From Mesorhizobium sp. WSM4313 (lineage in GTDB: Bacteria; Pseudomonadota; Alphaproteobacteria; Rhizobiales; Rhizobiaceae), in the NCBI RefSeq assembly GCF_002294725.1, contig NZ_NSFT01000016.1:35231-99230 (forward strand): 64,000 nucleotides of DNA, in the 5' to 3' direction. Below the pieces are notes generated by a model that was given only the letters and a program-made list of their open reading frames with translations, made no database searches and was not told the DNA's origin. The translations under genes and the position numbers were made by a program. Position 1 is the stretch's first letter; each line of letters opens with the position of its first letter. Shown here piece by piece: positions 10,358 through 17,493 of the stretch.

Positions 10358-10460
10358 CCCGCACAAAAACCGAGACCTGGAGCGCGACGCACTTCAGCGT
10401 GATTGGCGGCGCATGGATCGGCACGATCCCTGCGCCGCCAAAACTTGAGCCGGATTGAAG

Positions 10461-10470
10461 CGTATCGCAG
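10461..10470. repeat. Left 10-bp target-site duplication of the IS element
   Basis: CGTATCGCAG directly abuts the left inverted repeat, and the identical 10 bases follow the right inverted repeat at 13975-13984. An exact duplication indicates recent, simple transposition. Confidence 0.95.
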
Positions 10471-10496
10471 GTAGTGTCTCAGTTTGAAATTTGACG
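10471..10496 (+). repeat. Left terminal inverted repeat of the IS element
   Basis: The sequence begins GTAGTGTCTCAG and ends TTTGACG; it is an exact reverse complement of 13949-13974 over all 26 bases. Confidence 0.95.
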
Positions 10497-10772
10497 CAAC
10501 TGTTTCAAGAGCAGGGCTATCTTCTTAGGCGTATCGGTTGGCGCACGAAAAACCGCATGCGAGCGGAAGTGTTTCGCTACTTGCGGGCGAACTCTTCGGT
10601 CCCCGATGACCACAGGCGGATTACGTTTCACGGTCGCACGTCCCTAAAACAGGGAAAGCCGAAGAAGCGCCACCCGGGGCTCCCTCAGCTCTCGACCTTC
10701 CCGATGGGTTTACGATAAGCAACCAACGGGACTAATAACCACAACACCCAATGTGCACTATCGTTCCGGTCC

Positions 10773-11669
10773 TTAGTGAGTATTTTCGGCCGCGCGCTTT
10801 TTGTAGGTGCCGCGCTTGCCCGGCTTCGGCGCAACGGCGTCCATCTTCTCGCAAAGATCTTCCATTGACCAGAGCGTCTTGGACACGCCAGCGGCCATAG
10901 CCGGCGTCATCTTCAACGTCTTGTGCATTTTCACGAAGTTGTACCAGACAGTGTAGATCGCGACCATGTGTACATGGTTGTCGAACTTCTTTGAGAACGC
11001 ATTGGTAAGGCGCGTGAAGCGACGGTTAGCCATGCGCATCGTGAGGTTGGCGCGCTCGATATGCGACGTGCTGACATGCACCGGATCGGGATTGCCTTCG
11101 ATCCGCGTCTTGGTCGCGCCAGTGCACACAGCCGGGCTATATCGGCGCTCTGGCGACTTGTTGCTTTCCGGCTCGCCGTACTGCTTCACAAGCATGGCGT
11201 AATCGATGTCGGCACCAAAGGCTTCTTCGACCGCATTGAGATAGGCGCGGTGGCCATCCGTCGTAAGCTGGACGCGGTTGGCGAGACGGTCCTTCACGTC
11301 GTCCATGAAGGCCAGTGCGTATTCGCCATCGCGACCGCCGACCAGCCAGGAAATGATGAGCTTGCTGTCGCTGTCCAGAGCGGTCCAAGTCCACACGTCG
11401 CCAGCGCCATCGACAGGTTGCTTCATGCTGGAAACGTTCTTCGCCTTCGCGCCGACGAACGACCAGATTTCATCGCACTGGACGCGCCTGGACGTGACGT
11501 TGCGGACTTCGCGGTCGTGCAGATCGGCGCAGAACTTGCCGGCATCAACAAGCAGCTTCGAAACTGTGTTGATCGACACATCGGCAACGCGAGAGATCGA
11601 CCGCATCGAGCTACCCTCGCAGAGCATCGAGAGGATTTGGACGCGGGTTTGCAGGGGCAGCTTGTTCAT
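10773..11669 (-). CDS. IS1-family DDE transposase
   Basis: A 298-residue single-frame transposase. An N-terminal helix-turn-helix (SMRSISRVADVSINTVSKLL near residue 18) is followed by an InsB-like catalytic domain: QCDEIWSFVGAK (first Asp), LTTDGHRAY (second Asp) and SHIERANLTMRMANRRFTRL (Glu), then the family tail FSKKFDNHVHMV. The DDE residues and spacing match IS1 InsB, but there is no frameshift, as in the longer IS1 subgroup. The frame is open to 12059; the ATG at 11669 was chosen because the promoter lies just upstream. The TTGACA -35 box (11704-11699, minus strand) is separated by 17 bp from CATATT (11681-11676), so the mRNA would be nearly leaderless. Confidence 0.92.
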   Translation of the reverse strand: MNKLPLQTRVQILSMLCEGSSMRSISRVADVSINTVSKLLVDAGKFCADLHDREVRNVTSRRVQCDEIWSFVGAKAKNVSSMKQPVDGAGDVWTWTALDSDSKLIISWLVGGRDGEYALAFMDDVKDRLANRVQLTTDGHRAYLNAVEEAFGADIDYAMLVKQYGEPESNKSPERRYSPAVCTGATKTRIEGNPDPVHVSTSHIERANLTMRMANRRFTRLTNAFSKKFDNHVHMVAIYTVWYNFVKMHKTLKMTPAMAAGVSKTLWSMEDLCEKMDAVAPKPGKRGTYKKRAAENTH

Positions 11670-11690
11670 GCCCCTAATATGTGAACTTTT

Positions 11691-11708
11691 ATGCTTAGTG
11701 TCAAGCAT
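11691..11708. promoter_or_regulatory. Operator-like palindrome ATGCTT-N6-AAGCAT at the transposase promoter
   Basis: A perfect 6-bp inverted repeat with a 6-bp spacer; it contains the TTGACA -35 box of the transposase promoter, so a bound protein would block RNA polymerase. An identical palindrome with a different spacer lies at 13881-13898, in front of the DUF1330 operon in the same element. Confidence 0.6.
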
Positions 11709-11874
11709 ATTTGTCACATTTGTGCAGACACATCCCCCTACCGCACGGGGAAACGACCGATTTCCCCATCTCTCGCTCGCCATTTTGGCATATAATGCTG
11801 CACCAATATCAGTTAATTGACAAAATAGCGAGCGCCAGCTACGGATATCGCACGATAAACCGAGCGGGAGAAGT

Positions 11875-13344
11875 GTGGTGGCGCTTAGCCGGGAAGTCAG
11901 ACGTCTTGAACGGTCATGGCAGAATGAATCAGCGTGGCCGAAGCGCTTGGACTGGGTGGAGATCGAAAACATTCGCGGATGGCAGGGGCAGCGGATTCGC
12001 TTCCCGTTTCCTATCGTTGCGATTGCGGGCGAGAACGGGTCGGGCAAATCAACGATCATTCAGGCGTGCGCGGCGGTCTATCAAGGCCATCTCAGCAAAG
12101 GCTCGGTCAAGCAGAAAGGCACCAAGTATGCGTCGGACTTTTTCCCAAGCACGTTTTGGGATCAGATCACCAATGCGGCTGTCAAATTCGGCTACACTGA
12201 GGGGAAGGAAATCAAGGAAGGCAGCATCCGCAAGCACACGGAACGATGGAAGGGCAATGTGGAACGGCCCGTGCGACCCGTCCAATGGCTCGACCTTAGC
12301 CGGATTGTTCCGATAGGCGGTCGTGTTGGCTATGCCAAGATAGCCCGATCAATTCATATCGAAGCGACTGCCGTGACTTTCGATGAAGATCGCTTAGGGC
12401 GCCTGTCGTCTATTCTGGGGCATAAGTATGATAACGCGAAAATGGCCCTTACGGACGTTGACCCAGAAAGGCCGATTTCCGTCCTTCATAGAGCCAATGC
12501 CGCGTATTCTGGCTATCATCAAGGCCAAGGCGAGATCACCATCGCCGAACTAATTCAGGCCGATCTCCCGAAGTACAGCCTGGTACTGATTGACGAGATC
12601 GAATCGTCACTTCATCCCAGAGCGCAGCGCCGCCTGATCCGCGATCTCGCTACTGTTTGCCGCGAAAGAGAGCTGCAAATTATCCTAACGACCCATTCTC
12701 CGTATGTATTGGAGGAACTGCCAAGGGAAGCCCGACTCCAAATCTTTGAGCAAGATGGCGTCAGGCAGGCGATGATCGGCGTAAGTCCAGAGTTCGCGCT
12801 TAGTCGAATGGACGACGTAACGCACCCAGAATGCGAACTCTATGTTGAGGACGACGTGGCCCAAACATTGGTTCGCGAGATACTATCGCAGCGTGCGCCA
12901 GATATCGGGTCGCGCGTGTTCGTAACCCCCTACGGGGCTGCTTCTGTCGGATATCAGCTTGGTCAAATGGTTGACGGTAAGCGGTTCCCCAGACCAGTGG
13001 GCGTGTTCTTAGATGGGGATTGCAAACCGGGAGTGGGCTGCTGCGTCCTTCCGGGCGAGGATGCGCCGGAGCGCGTCATCTTCGAAGACCTTGCAAAAAT
13101 CAATTGGGGCGATCTCTGGGTGCTGCTTTTGCGCGATACATCGATTGTGTCGGACGCTTGTAACTCTAGTCTGGCGCTATCAGAGCATCACGACTGGATA
13201 CCAGAGGCCGCGAAGCGGCTGATGATTGGCGGCAACATTCTATGGCATGCTATGTGTGCGGCTTGGGTCAAGCGGTGCATGGTGCAGGCAGATTTCGAGC
13301 GTATCCGGCAATATATCGAGGACAGGTTTGCCGATTACGACTAG
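11875..13344 (+). CDS. OLD-like AAA ATPase with C-terminal TOPRIM domain (IS passenger)
   Basis: A 489-residue protein that joins an ABC/SMC-like ATPase to a TOPRIM nuclease domain. The ATPase has Walker A AGENGSGKST near residue 52, Walker B YSLVLIDEIESSLHP near 233 and the H-loop TTHSPYVLEELP near 271. The TOPRIM part shows LYVEDDVAQ (acidic Glu) near 321 and VFLDGDC (DxD) near 377. This layout is that of OLD-family nucleases, several of which act in phage defence (P2 Old, Gabija GajA, the retron-Eco8 effector, PARIS AriA-AriB as two proteins). Here it stands alone, with no helicase or partner. A GTG start is preceded by GGGAGAA. Function is inferred, not shown. Confidence 0.85.
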   Translation: MVALSREVRRLERSWQNESAWPKRLDWVEIENIRGWQGQRIRFPFPIVAIAGENGSGKSTIIQACAAVYQGHLSKGSVKQKGTKYASDFFPSTFWDQITNAAVKFGYTEGKEIKEGSIRKHTERWKGNVERPVRPVQWLDLSRIVPIGGRVGYAKIARSIHIEATAVTFDEDRLGRLSSILGHKYDNAKMALTDVDPERPISVLHRANAAYSGYHQGQGEITIAELIQADLPKYSLVLIDEIESSLHPRAQRRLIRDLATVCRERELQIILTTHSPYVLEELPREARLQIFEQDGVRQAMIGVSPEFALSRMDDVTHPECELYVEDDVAQTLVREILSQRAPDIGSRVFVTPYGAASVGYQLGQMVDGKRFPRPVGVFLDGDCKPGVGCCVLPGEDAPERVIFEDLAKINWGDLWVLLLRDTSIVSDACNSSLALSEHHDWIPEAAKRLMIGGNILWHAMCAAWVKRCMVQADFERIRQYIEDRFADYD

Positions 13345-13571
13345 CGTTTCCAACGGCTTTGCGCCGCCTTCTTAGCGATCTCTGCGCGCCGCTCCGGTGT
13401 CATGTTGGCGGCGCGCTTCCTTCCGCCCTTCGAACCAAGTTCTTTGGCGGCGGCGCTCTTGCCGTCATCCGGCGCATCGTCGGTTTCCTCGCCCGTAGCA
13501 ATGCGCATGACGCGGACGGCATTGCCGATCACGTCGGCGGGGCGCTTTTGGCCTTTAGGTCCGGTTGGCAT
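13341..13571 (-). CDS. Small basic protein of unknown function (IS passenger)
   Basis: A 76-residue, strongly basic protein beginning MPTGPKGQKRPADVIGNAV and ending in a Lys/Arg/Ala-rich helix (MTPERRAEIAKKAAQSRWKR). GSKGGRKRAANMTPERR resembles the small nucleic-acid-binding-like proteins common in rhizobial genomes. It overlaps the DUF1330 gene by 17 bp and is probably translated from the same mRNA; its stop shares the CTAG tetranucleotide with the convergent ATPase gene's stop. I cannot assign a function; DNA or RNA binding is a guess from the charge. Confidence 0.7.
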   Translation of the reverse strand: MPTGPKGQKRPADVIGNAVRVMRIATGEETDDAPDDGKSAAAKELGSKGGRKRAANMTPERRAEIAKKAAQSRWKR

Positions 13572-13869
13572 CGCGTGGCTCTTCGCAACCTTCTGTGATG
13601 ATAATGTCGGCAATAGCCTTGCCTTCTCGCATTGATATAGCCTTCGCGTATTCCGGGGAGTGGTAGCAAGCAAGAGCGGTGGCGAAATCCTTGAACTCCA
13701 TTATGACTATCCTCGACCGTCCCTGGCCTTCCACCACTTCGGCCTTGCCGCCGCGAGCTAAGTATCGAGCGCCAAACTTCCGAGACGCGTTGGCTGTCTC
13801 TGCGATATAGAGCTTATATCCTTCAGGATCGCTCACATCGACCGACACCACCCAGTAGCCCTTAGGCAT
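13555..13869 (-). CDS. DUF1330-family protein (IS passenger)
   Basis: A 104-residue ferredoxin-like-fold protein of the DUF1330 family: MPKGYWVVSVDVSDPEGY at the start, then YLARGGKAEVVEGQGRSRIVIMEF and FATALACYHSPEYAKAISMR. The family is small and its biochemical role is unknown. The start ATG has a GGGAGCAGGT ribosome site. It is the first gene of a two-gene minus-strand unit, with an ATGCTT-N6-AAGCAT palindrome 12 bp upstream of its start. Its presence as IS cargo is unusual. Confidence 0.82.
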   Translation of the reverse strand: MPKGYWVVSVDVSDPEGYKLYIAETANASRKFGARYLARGGKAEVVEGQGRSRIVIMEFKDFATALACYHSPEYAKAISMREGKAIADIIITEGCEEPRDANRT

Positions 13870-13880
13870 TACCTGCTCCC

Positions 13881-13898
13881 ATGCTTTCCGCTAAGCAT
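13881..13898. promoter_or_regulatory. Second ATGCTT-N6-AAGCAT palindrome, before the DUF1330 operon
   Basis: The arms are identical to those at 11691-11708, with spacer TCCGCT instead of AGTGTC. It ends 12 bp before the DUF1330 ATG, so it would cover the transcription start or ribosome site of the passenger operon. Spacer divergence with conserved arms suggests selection on the arms. Confidence 0.6.
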
Positions 13899-13948
13899 AT
13901 AGGAGTTCGGCCCGTGGCGCGACAGGTTGGTCGATGGCCGGCGATAGC

Positions 13949-13974
13949 CGTCAAATTTCAAACTGAGACACTAC
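13949..13974 (-). repeat. Right terminal inverted repeat of the IS element
   Basis: Exact reverse complement of 10471-10496; it ends GAGACACTAC and is followed by the target duplication at 13975-13984. Confidence 0.95.
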
Positions 13975-13984
13975 CGTATCGCAG
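13975..13984. repeat. Right 10-bp target-site duplication
   Basis: CGTATCGCAG, identical to 10461-10470. It places the insertion 25 bp upstream of the XRE regulator start codon when the duplication is counted as chromosomal DNA. Confidence 0.95.
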
Positions 13985-14009
13985 CGGCGGTGCCCGAGGA
14001 TTGCTGACC

Positions 14010-14849
14010 ATGAACCCGTCGAATATCAGGACAGGCATGACCCTCGATCTGGGTGTGCTCTTGCGCCACTGGCGCGATTTGCGCGGCACAAGCCAGCTCG
14101 ATCTGTCGCTTGATACCGGCATCTCCCAACGACAGATCAGCTTCATCGAAAGCGGACGCAGCGTGCCCAACCGCGAAACCCTGATGGCTATCGCCCGGGG
14201 GCTCGATGTGCCTTTACGCGAGCGTAACACATTGCTGCTCGCCGCGGGCTATGCGCCGATGTTTTCCGAAAGCGCGTGGGATTCGGTGGAAATGAAAAGC
14301 GTTACCGACGCCCTGACGCGCATCCTGCGGCAGCACGAGCCCTTTCCAGCAGTCGTGATGGATCGCTACTGGAACGTGCTCATGGCCAATGAATGCGCGC
14401 CGCGCTTCTTCGGCTGCTTCATCGACATGTCCGCCCGCCAGGGACCGCGCAACATGTTGCATCTGATGTTTGATCCGCAAGGCATGCGTCCGTTCATCGC
14501 CAATTGGCCCGATGTCGCCAGGAGCTTGTTCGAGCGTGTCTATCGCGAATCCATCGGCCGCGTTGTCGACGAGAAGACGAAGGCCCTGCTGGCGGAATTG
14601 CTCGCCTATCCGGATGTTGAAAACCAATGGAGAAACCCGGTGGCACTGGGCTTCACGCCAGTCATTCCGCTGGGGTTCGTCAGGGAAGGCAGGGTTCTCA
14701 ACTACTTTTCGATGGTCACCACGGTCGGGACGCCGCAAACCGTCGCTGCCCAGGAACTGCGTGTCGAGTGCATTTTCCCGGCCGACGAGGCAACCGAGGC
14801 GCTTCATGCCGAAATGATGGCCGTCGGCGCCGGGCATCCAGCGGCCTAG
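14010..14849 (+). CDS. XRE-family regulator with MmyB-like ligand-binding domain
   Basis: A 279-residue transcription factor. The N-terminal helix-turn-helix is clear (LLRHWRDLRGTSQLDLSLD, then GISQRQISFIESGRSVPNRE). The remaining part matches the MmyB-type PAS-like domain: RNTLLLAAGYAP, PFPAVVMDRYWNVLMANECA and NLLHLMFDP-like NMLHLMFDPQGMRPF. The frame stays open back into the IS element, but the ATG at 14010 with CGAGGA upstream is the native start. The IS insertion lies 35 bp upstream and has probably cut the gene from its promoter, unless outward transcription from the element drives it. In the ancestral order the AhpD-like gene lay just upstream. Confidence 0.88.
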   Translation: MNPSNIRTGMTLDLGVLLRHWRDLRGTSQLDLSLDTGISQRQISFIESGRSVPNRETLMAIARGLDVPLRERNTLLLAAGYAPMFSESAWDSVEMKSVTDALTRILRQHEPFPAVVMDRYWNVLMANECAPRFFGCFIDMSARQGPRNMLHLMFDPQGMRPFIANWPDVARSLFERVYRESIGRVVDEKTKALLAELLAYPDVENQWRNPVALGFTPVIPLGFVREGRVLNYFSMVTTVGTPQTVAAQELRVECIFPADEATEALHAEMMAVGAGHPAA

Positions 14850-14876
14850 CATCTGGAGACCGGCGTCGACTACCGC

Positions 14877-15938
14877 TCAGTCGACCGGCGCCGCGAGGGC
14901 GGGCGCGGTTTTGGCCGTCTCCTTGCGCACGATCGGCGCCACCCTGGTGCCGTAAAGCTCGATAGCCTTCATGATCTTGGCGTGCGGCATGGTGCCGATC
15001 GCCATCTGCAGCAGGAAGCGGTCGTTGCCGAAGATCTTGTGCTGGGCGACGATTTTTTCCGCCACGGCCTCAGGATTGCCGACGAAGAGGGCCCCGCTGG
15101 GACCCCGCGCGTGATCGAAATGCGCGCGCGAGGTCGGGCCCCAGCCGCGCTCGCGGCCGATGCGGTTCATCACCTCGGCCTGCGGTCCGTAGAAATCGTC
15201 GGCCGCCTGTTCGGTCGTCTCGGAGATGAAGCCGTGCACGTTGATGCTTGTGGCGAGGCTGGCCGGATCGTTGCCGCCGCGCCGCGCGGCCTCGCGATAG
15301 ATATCGAACAACGGCGCAAAACGCGCCGGCTCGCCGCCGATGATGGCCAGCGCCAGCGGCAGGCCGAGCACGCCGGCGCGCGCGGCGGATTGCGGCGTGC
15401 CGCCGATGGCGATCCAGACCGGCAGTTTTTCCTGCAACGGACGCGGATAGACGCCGCGGCCGTTGATCGGCGCGCGCAGCTTGCCCTGCCACGTCACTGT
15501 CACCTGGTCGCGGATGGCGAGCAAGAGGTCGAGCTTCTCGGCGAACAGCTCGTCATAGTCCTCGAGATTGTAGCCGAACAGCGGGAAGGATTCGATGAAG
15601 GAGCCGCGCCCGGCCATGATCTCGGCGCGGCCGCCGGACAGAAGGTCAAGCGTCGCGAATTGCTGGAAGACGCGCACCGGATCGTCGGAGGAAAGCACCG
15701 TGACCGCGCTGGTCAGGCGGATGCGCTTCGTGCGCTCGGCCGCCGCGGCCAGCGCCACCACCGGCGCCGAGGCGGCATAGTCTGGGCGGTGATGCTCGCC
15801 GAGGCCGAACACGTCGAGGCCGACCTGGTCGGCCAGCTCGATTTCCTCGACGAGGTTGCGCAGCCGCTCATGCGGGCCGATCGCGCCGGGGCCTGGCTCC
15901 GGGCTGACATCGGCGAAAGTGTAGAGACCGAGTTCCAT
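14877..15938 (-). CDS. LLM-class flavin-dependent oxidoreductase
   Basis: A 353-residue luciferase-like monooxygenase, a second member of the family in this window but not a close copy of the first. It has DVFGLGEHHRPDYAASAP near residue 42, LTSAVTVLSSDDPVRVFQQF near 76 and GRAEIMAGRGSFIESFPLFG near 102, matching the subgroup with an FMN barrel and an insertion near GRGVYPRPLQ. Its substrate is unknown. It is convergent with the XRE regulator gene and stands alone, with no partner flavin reductase nearby. Confidence 0.88.
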   Translation of the reverse strand: MELGLYTFADVSPEPGPGAIGPHERLRNLVEEIELADQVGLDVFGLGEHHRPDYAASAPVVALAAAAERTKRIRLTSAVTVLSSDDPVRVFQQFATLDLLSGGRAEIMAGRGSFIESFPLFGYNLEDYDELFAEKLDLLLAIRDQVTVTWQGKLRAPINGRGVYPRPLQEKLPVWIAIGGTPQSAARAGVLGLPLALAIIGGEPARFAPLFDIYREAARRGGNDPASLATSINVHGFISETTEQAADDFYGPQAEVMNRIGRERGWGPTSRAHFDHARGPSGALFVGNPEAVAEKIVAQHKIFGNDRFLLQMAIGTMPHAKIMKAIELYGTRVAPIVRKETAKTAPALAAPVD

Positions 15939-16166
15939 CTGGTTGCGTCCTCAATGTTCACGTGGGCTTTTGCTGTCGGCGCTAGAGGTAGCCATCCGCC
16001 GTTCTGCCCGCCAGACGCGCGATCTGTGAACAGTGCATCGCGCTGCCGGGCCGTATCCCTGCGGCAACAAGCCCGGATTTTTCATGGCTGCCATACCGTT
16101 TTGGCGCTTGAACTTACCGCTTTCACGCGTATGTAAGCGTCGCGAATAGACTGCAGGGAAGTACAC

Positions 16167-16595
16167 TTGGCTATCTACAGGGAAAAAGACATTTTCGAGC
16201 GGCGCAATGCCGCGAACGAGGCAAAGAAGGCGCTGCTCGAGCGCTTCAAGGCAAAGCCGGCGGCGGATGATCCGACAGTGCTGGCTCGCCAGGCCGAACG
16301 CAAGGCGATCCTTGAGGCCCGCGCCATCCGAGAGGCGGAAAAGGCAAGGCTGAAGCAGGAAAAGCTGGCACGCGAAGCGGCCGAGAAGGCCGAGCGCGAG
16401 GCGATTGCCGAAGCGGCGCGTCTCGCGGCGGAAGCGGCGGCGGCCGAAGAGGCCAAGCGCCGCGAGGCCGAGGAATCCGAGCGCATCGCTTTCGAGCTTG
16501 CCGATGAGGCCGCGCGCAAGGCCAAGCGTGACGCACGCTACGCCGCCCGCAAGGCACGTGTCGGCCGTACGCCTCCGGGCTTCTCCGCCCGCTAG
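16167..16595 (+). CDS. DUF6481-family coiled-coil protein
   Basis: A 142-residue highly charged protein, nearly all alpha-helical and rich in Ala, Glu, Lys and Arg (for example EKLAREAAEKAEREAIAEAA), ending KARVGRTPPGFSAR. The length and start MAIYREKDIFERRNAANEAKK match the DUF6481 family found in rhizobia. There is no signal or membrane segment. The start is TTG at 16167 with AGGGAAG upstream. Its function is unknown; a nucleic-acid or scaffold role would be a guess. Confidence 0.78.
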   Translation: MAIYREKDIFERRNAANEAKKALLERFKAKPAADDPTVLARQAERKAILEARAIREAEKARLKQEKLAREAAEKAEREAIAEAARLAAEAAAAEEAKRREAEESERIAFELADEAARKAKRDARYAARKARVGRTPPGFSAR

Positions 16596-16668
16596 GTTCG
16601 GATTCGTTGGAAATTAAGTCAGGGTCGCCGAAAGCGGCCCTGAATGCGTTTGTGCTACGGATAGCAGG

Positions 16669-16992
16669 CTAGGCGACCAGTTTAAGCCCGACGATGCCGC
16701 AGACGATCAGGCCGATACAGGCGAGCCGGACGATCGTCGCCGGCTCGCCGAGCAGCCAGATACCGAGCAGCGCCGTGCCGACGGTGCCGATGCCGGTCCA
16801 CACCGCATAGGCCGTGCCGACAGGCAGCGTCTTCAGCGCCAGCCCGAGCAGGCCGAGGCTTACGATCATCGAGGCGATGGTGAGAAGGGTCGGCAGCGGC
16901 TTGGAGAAGCCGGCGGTATATTTGAGGCCGATCGCCCAGCCGATCTCGAACAGGCCGGCGAAGAAAAGAAAAATCCAGGACATCGAAGACAC
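16669..16992 (-). CDS. gdx: Guanidinium exporter of the SMR family (Gdx/SugE)
   Basis: A 107-residue four-helix small multidrug resistance protein. It follows E. coli SugE/Gdx closely: MSWIFLFFAGLFEIGWAIGLK with the essential Glu in helix 1, YTAGFSKPLPTL, LPVGTAYAVWTGIGTVGTA and a C-terminal GIVGLKL. The Gdx subtype exports guanidinium in exchange for protons, unlike the Qac-type drug pumps. A guanidine-II riboswitch in its leader (17026-17071, minus) supports this function. The ATG at 16992 has GGAG at 11 bp. Confidence 0.93.
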   Translation of the reverse strand: MSSMSWIFLFFAGLFEIGWAIGLKYTAGFSKPLPTLLTIASMIVSLGLLGLALKTLPVGTAYAVWTGIGTVGTALLGIWLLGEPATIVRLACIGLIVCGIVGLKLVA

Positions 16993-17025
16993 TCCGTCAT
17001 TCCAGCATCGCCTGAGATGCTTGGT

Positions 17026-17071
17026 GGCGAGTCGTCCCGGCCGATTTTCGGGGAAGCGAGGTCGTCCTCGC
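17026..17071 (-). promoter_or_regulatory. Guanidine-II (mini-ykkC) riboswitch
   Basis: Read on the minus strand there are two small hairpins, each capped by ACGA: GCGAGG-ACGA-CCTCGC (17071-17056, perfect 6-bp stem) and CGGG-ACGA-CTCG (17039-17028, with one wobble pair), about 16 nt apart. Two tandem stems with ACGR loops define the mini-ykkC class, which binds guanidine by loop-loop pairing. A third small hairpin (GCATC/GATGC) follows before the ribosome site of the Gdx gene. Ligand binding would be expected to free translation of the exporter. Confidence 0.85.
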
Positions 17072-17170
17072 CCTTTGATATGGGGTGGCCTCGATCAACA
17101 AAACACCGGCAGCATTGTCATGCCGCCGGTTCAAAGTCAGCATTGAGCCGGGTCGACCGAATTCGGCCGC

Positions 17171-17296
17171 TTACTTTTCCTTGATACGCAACGCCTTGAC
17201 CGGCGGCGCTTTCGGAGCCGGGGCCGCGGCGGGCTTCTTGGCGTCCTTCTTCGGCTTGCGGGCTTCCTTGCCCGCCTTCATCGCACCTTTAGCCAT
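17171..17296 (-). CDS. Small Lys/Ala/Pro-rich protein
   Basis: A 41-residue basic protein, MAKGAMKAGKEARKPKKDAK at the N-terminus and a Pro/Ala-rich middle, ending KALRIKEK. The ATG at 17296 has a strong GGAGGAGCG ribosome site at the right distance, which is the main reason to call it. The frame extends to 17353, without a better start. Similar short Lys-rich proteins are common in rhizobial genomes, with no known function. Confidence 0.65.
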   Translation of the reverse strand: MAKGAMKAGKEARKPKKDAKKPAAAPAPKAPPVKALRIKEK

Positions 17297-17493
17297 GATT
17301 CGCTCCTCCGATTGTGGACGTGCGAGTGAAACAAGAGAAATGCCCGGCTGCAAGAGGCTGTGCCGCTTTGCGAAGCCGGTCGGCCGGCTGTCAACCGATT
17401 TCCGGCACAGCGCTGTTCGAAACCTCGCACGGGCTGGTGCATTGTCTGTGAGGCGGGCCGCTAGGCTCGGGCGCGGGGCAGCTCGGAGATCGG

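Larger units (their letters stand above)
10471..13974. mobile_element. IS1-family insertion element, 3504 bp, with passenger genes
   Basis: The boundaries are read directly: perfect 26-bp inverted repeats at 10471-10496 and 13949-13974, flanked by the duplicated target CGTATCGCAG. Inside are an IS1-like transposase (minus), an OLD-like ATPase-TOPRIM gene (plus), and a two-gene minus unit (DUF1330 and a 76-residue basic protein). Typical IS1-family elements are 0.7-1.2 kb and carry only the transposase, so this is a transporter IS that moves cargo. The interior has visibly more A/T and less polished codon use than the flanks. It inserted between the AhpD-like gene and the XRE regulator gene, 35 bp before the latter's start. 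Confidence 0.93.

Noticed and set aside
10491..10718. 75-codon frame starting inside the left inverted repeat of the IS element
   Set aside because: TTG start within the repeat, no ribosome site and no recognisable domain; the 275 bp before the transposase stop look non-coding.
10471..13974. Full defence island or integrative element
   Set aside because: No integrase, tRNA attachment site or other defence genes were found; the borders are those of a simple IS with cargo.
13881..14009. Upstream extension of the XRE regulator into the IS element
   Set aside because: It would translate the operator and the inverted repeat; the ATG at 14010 has a ribosome site and gives the family N-terminus.
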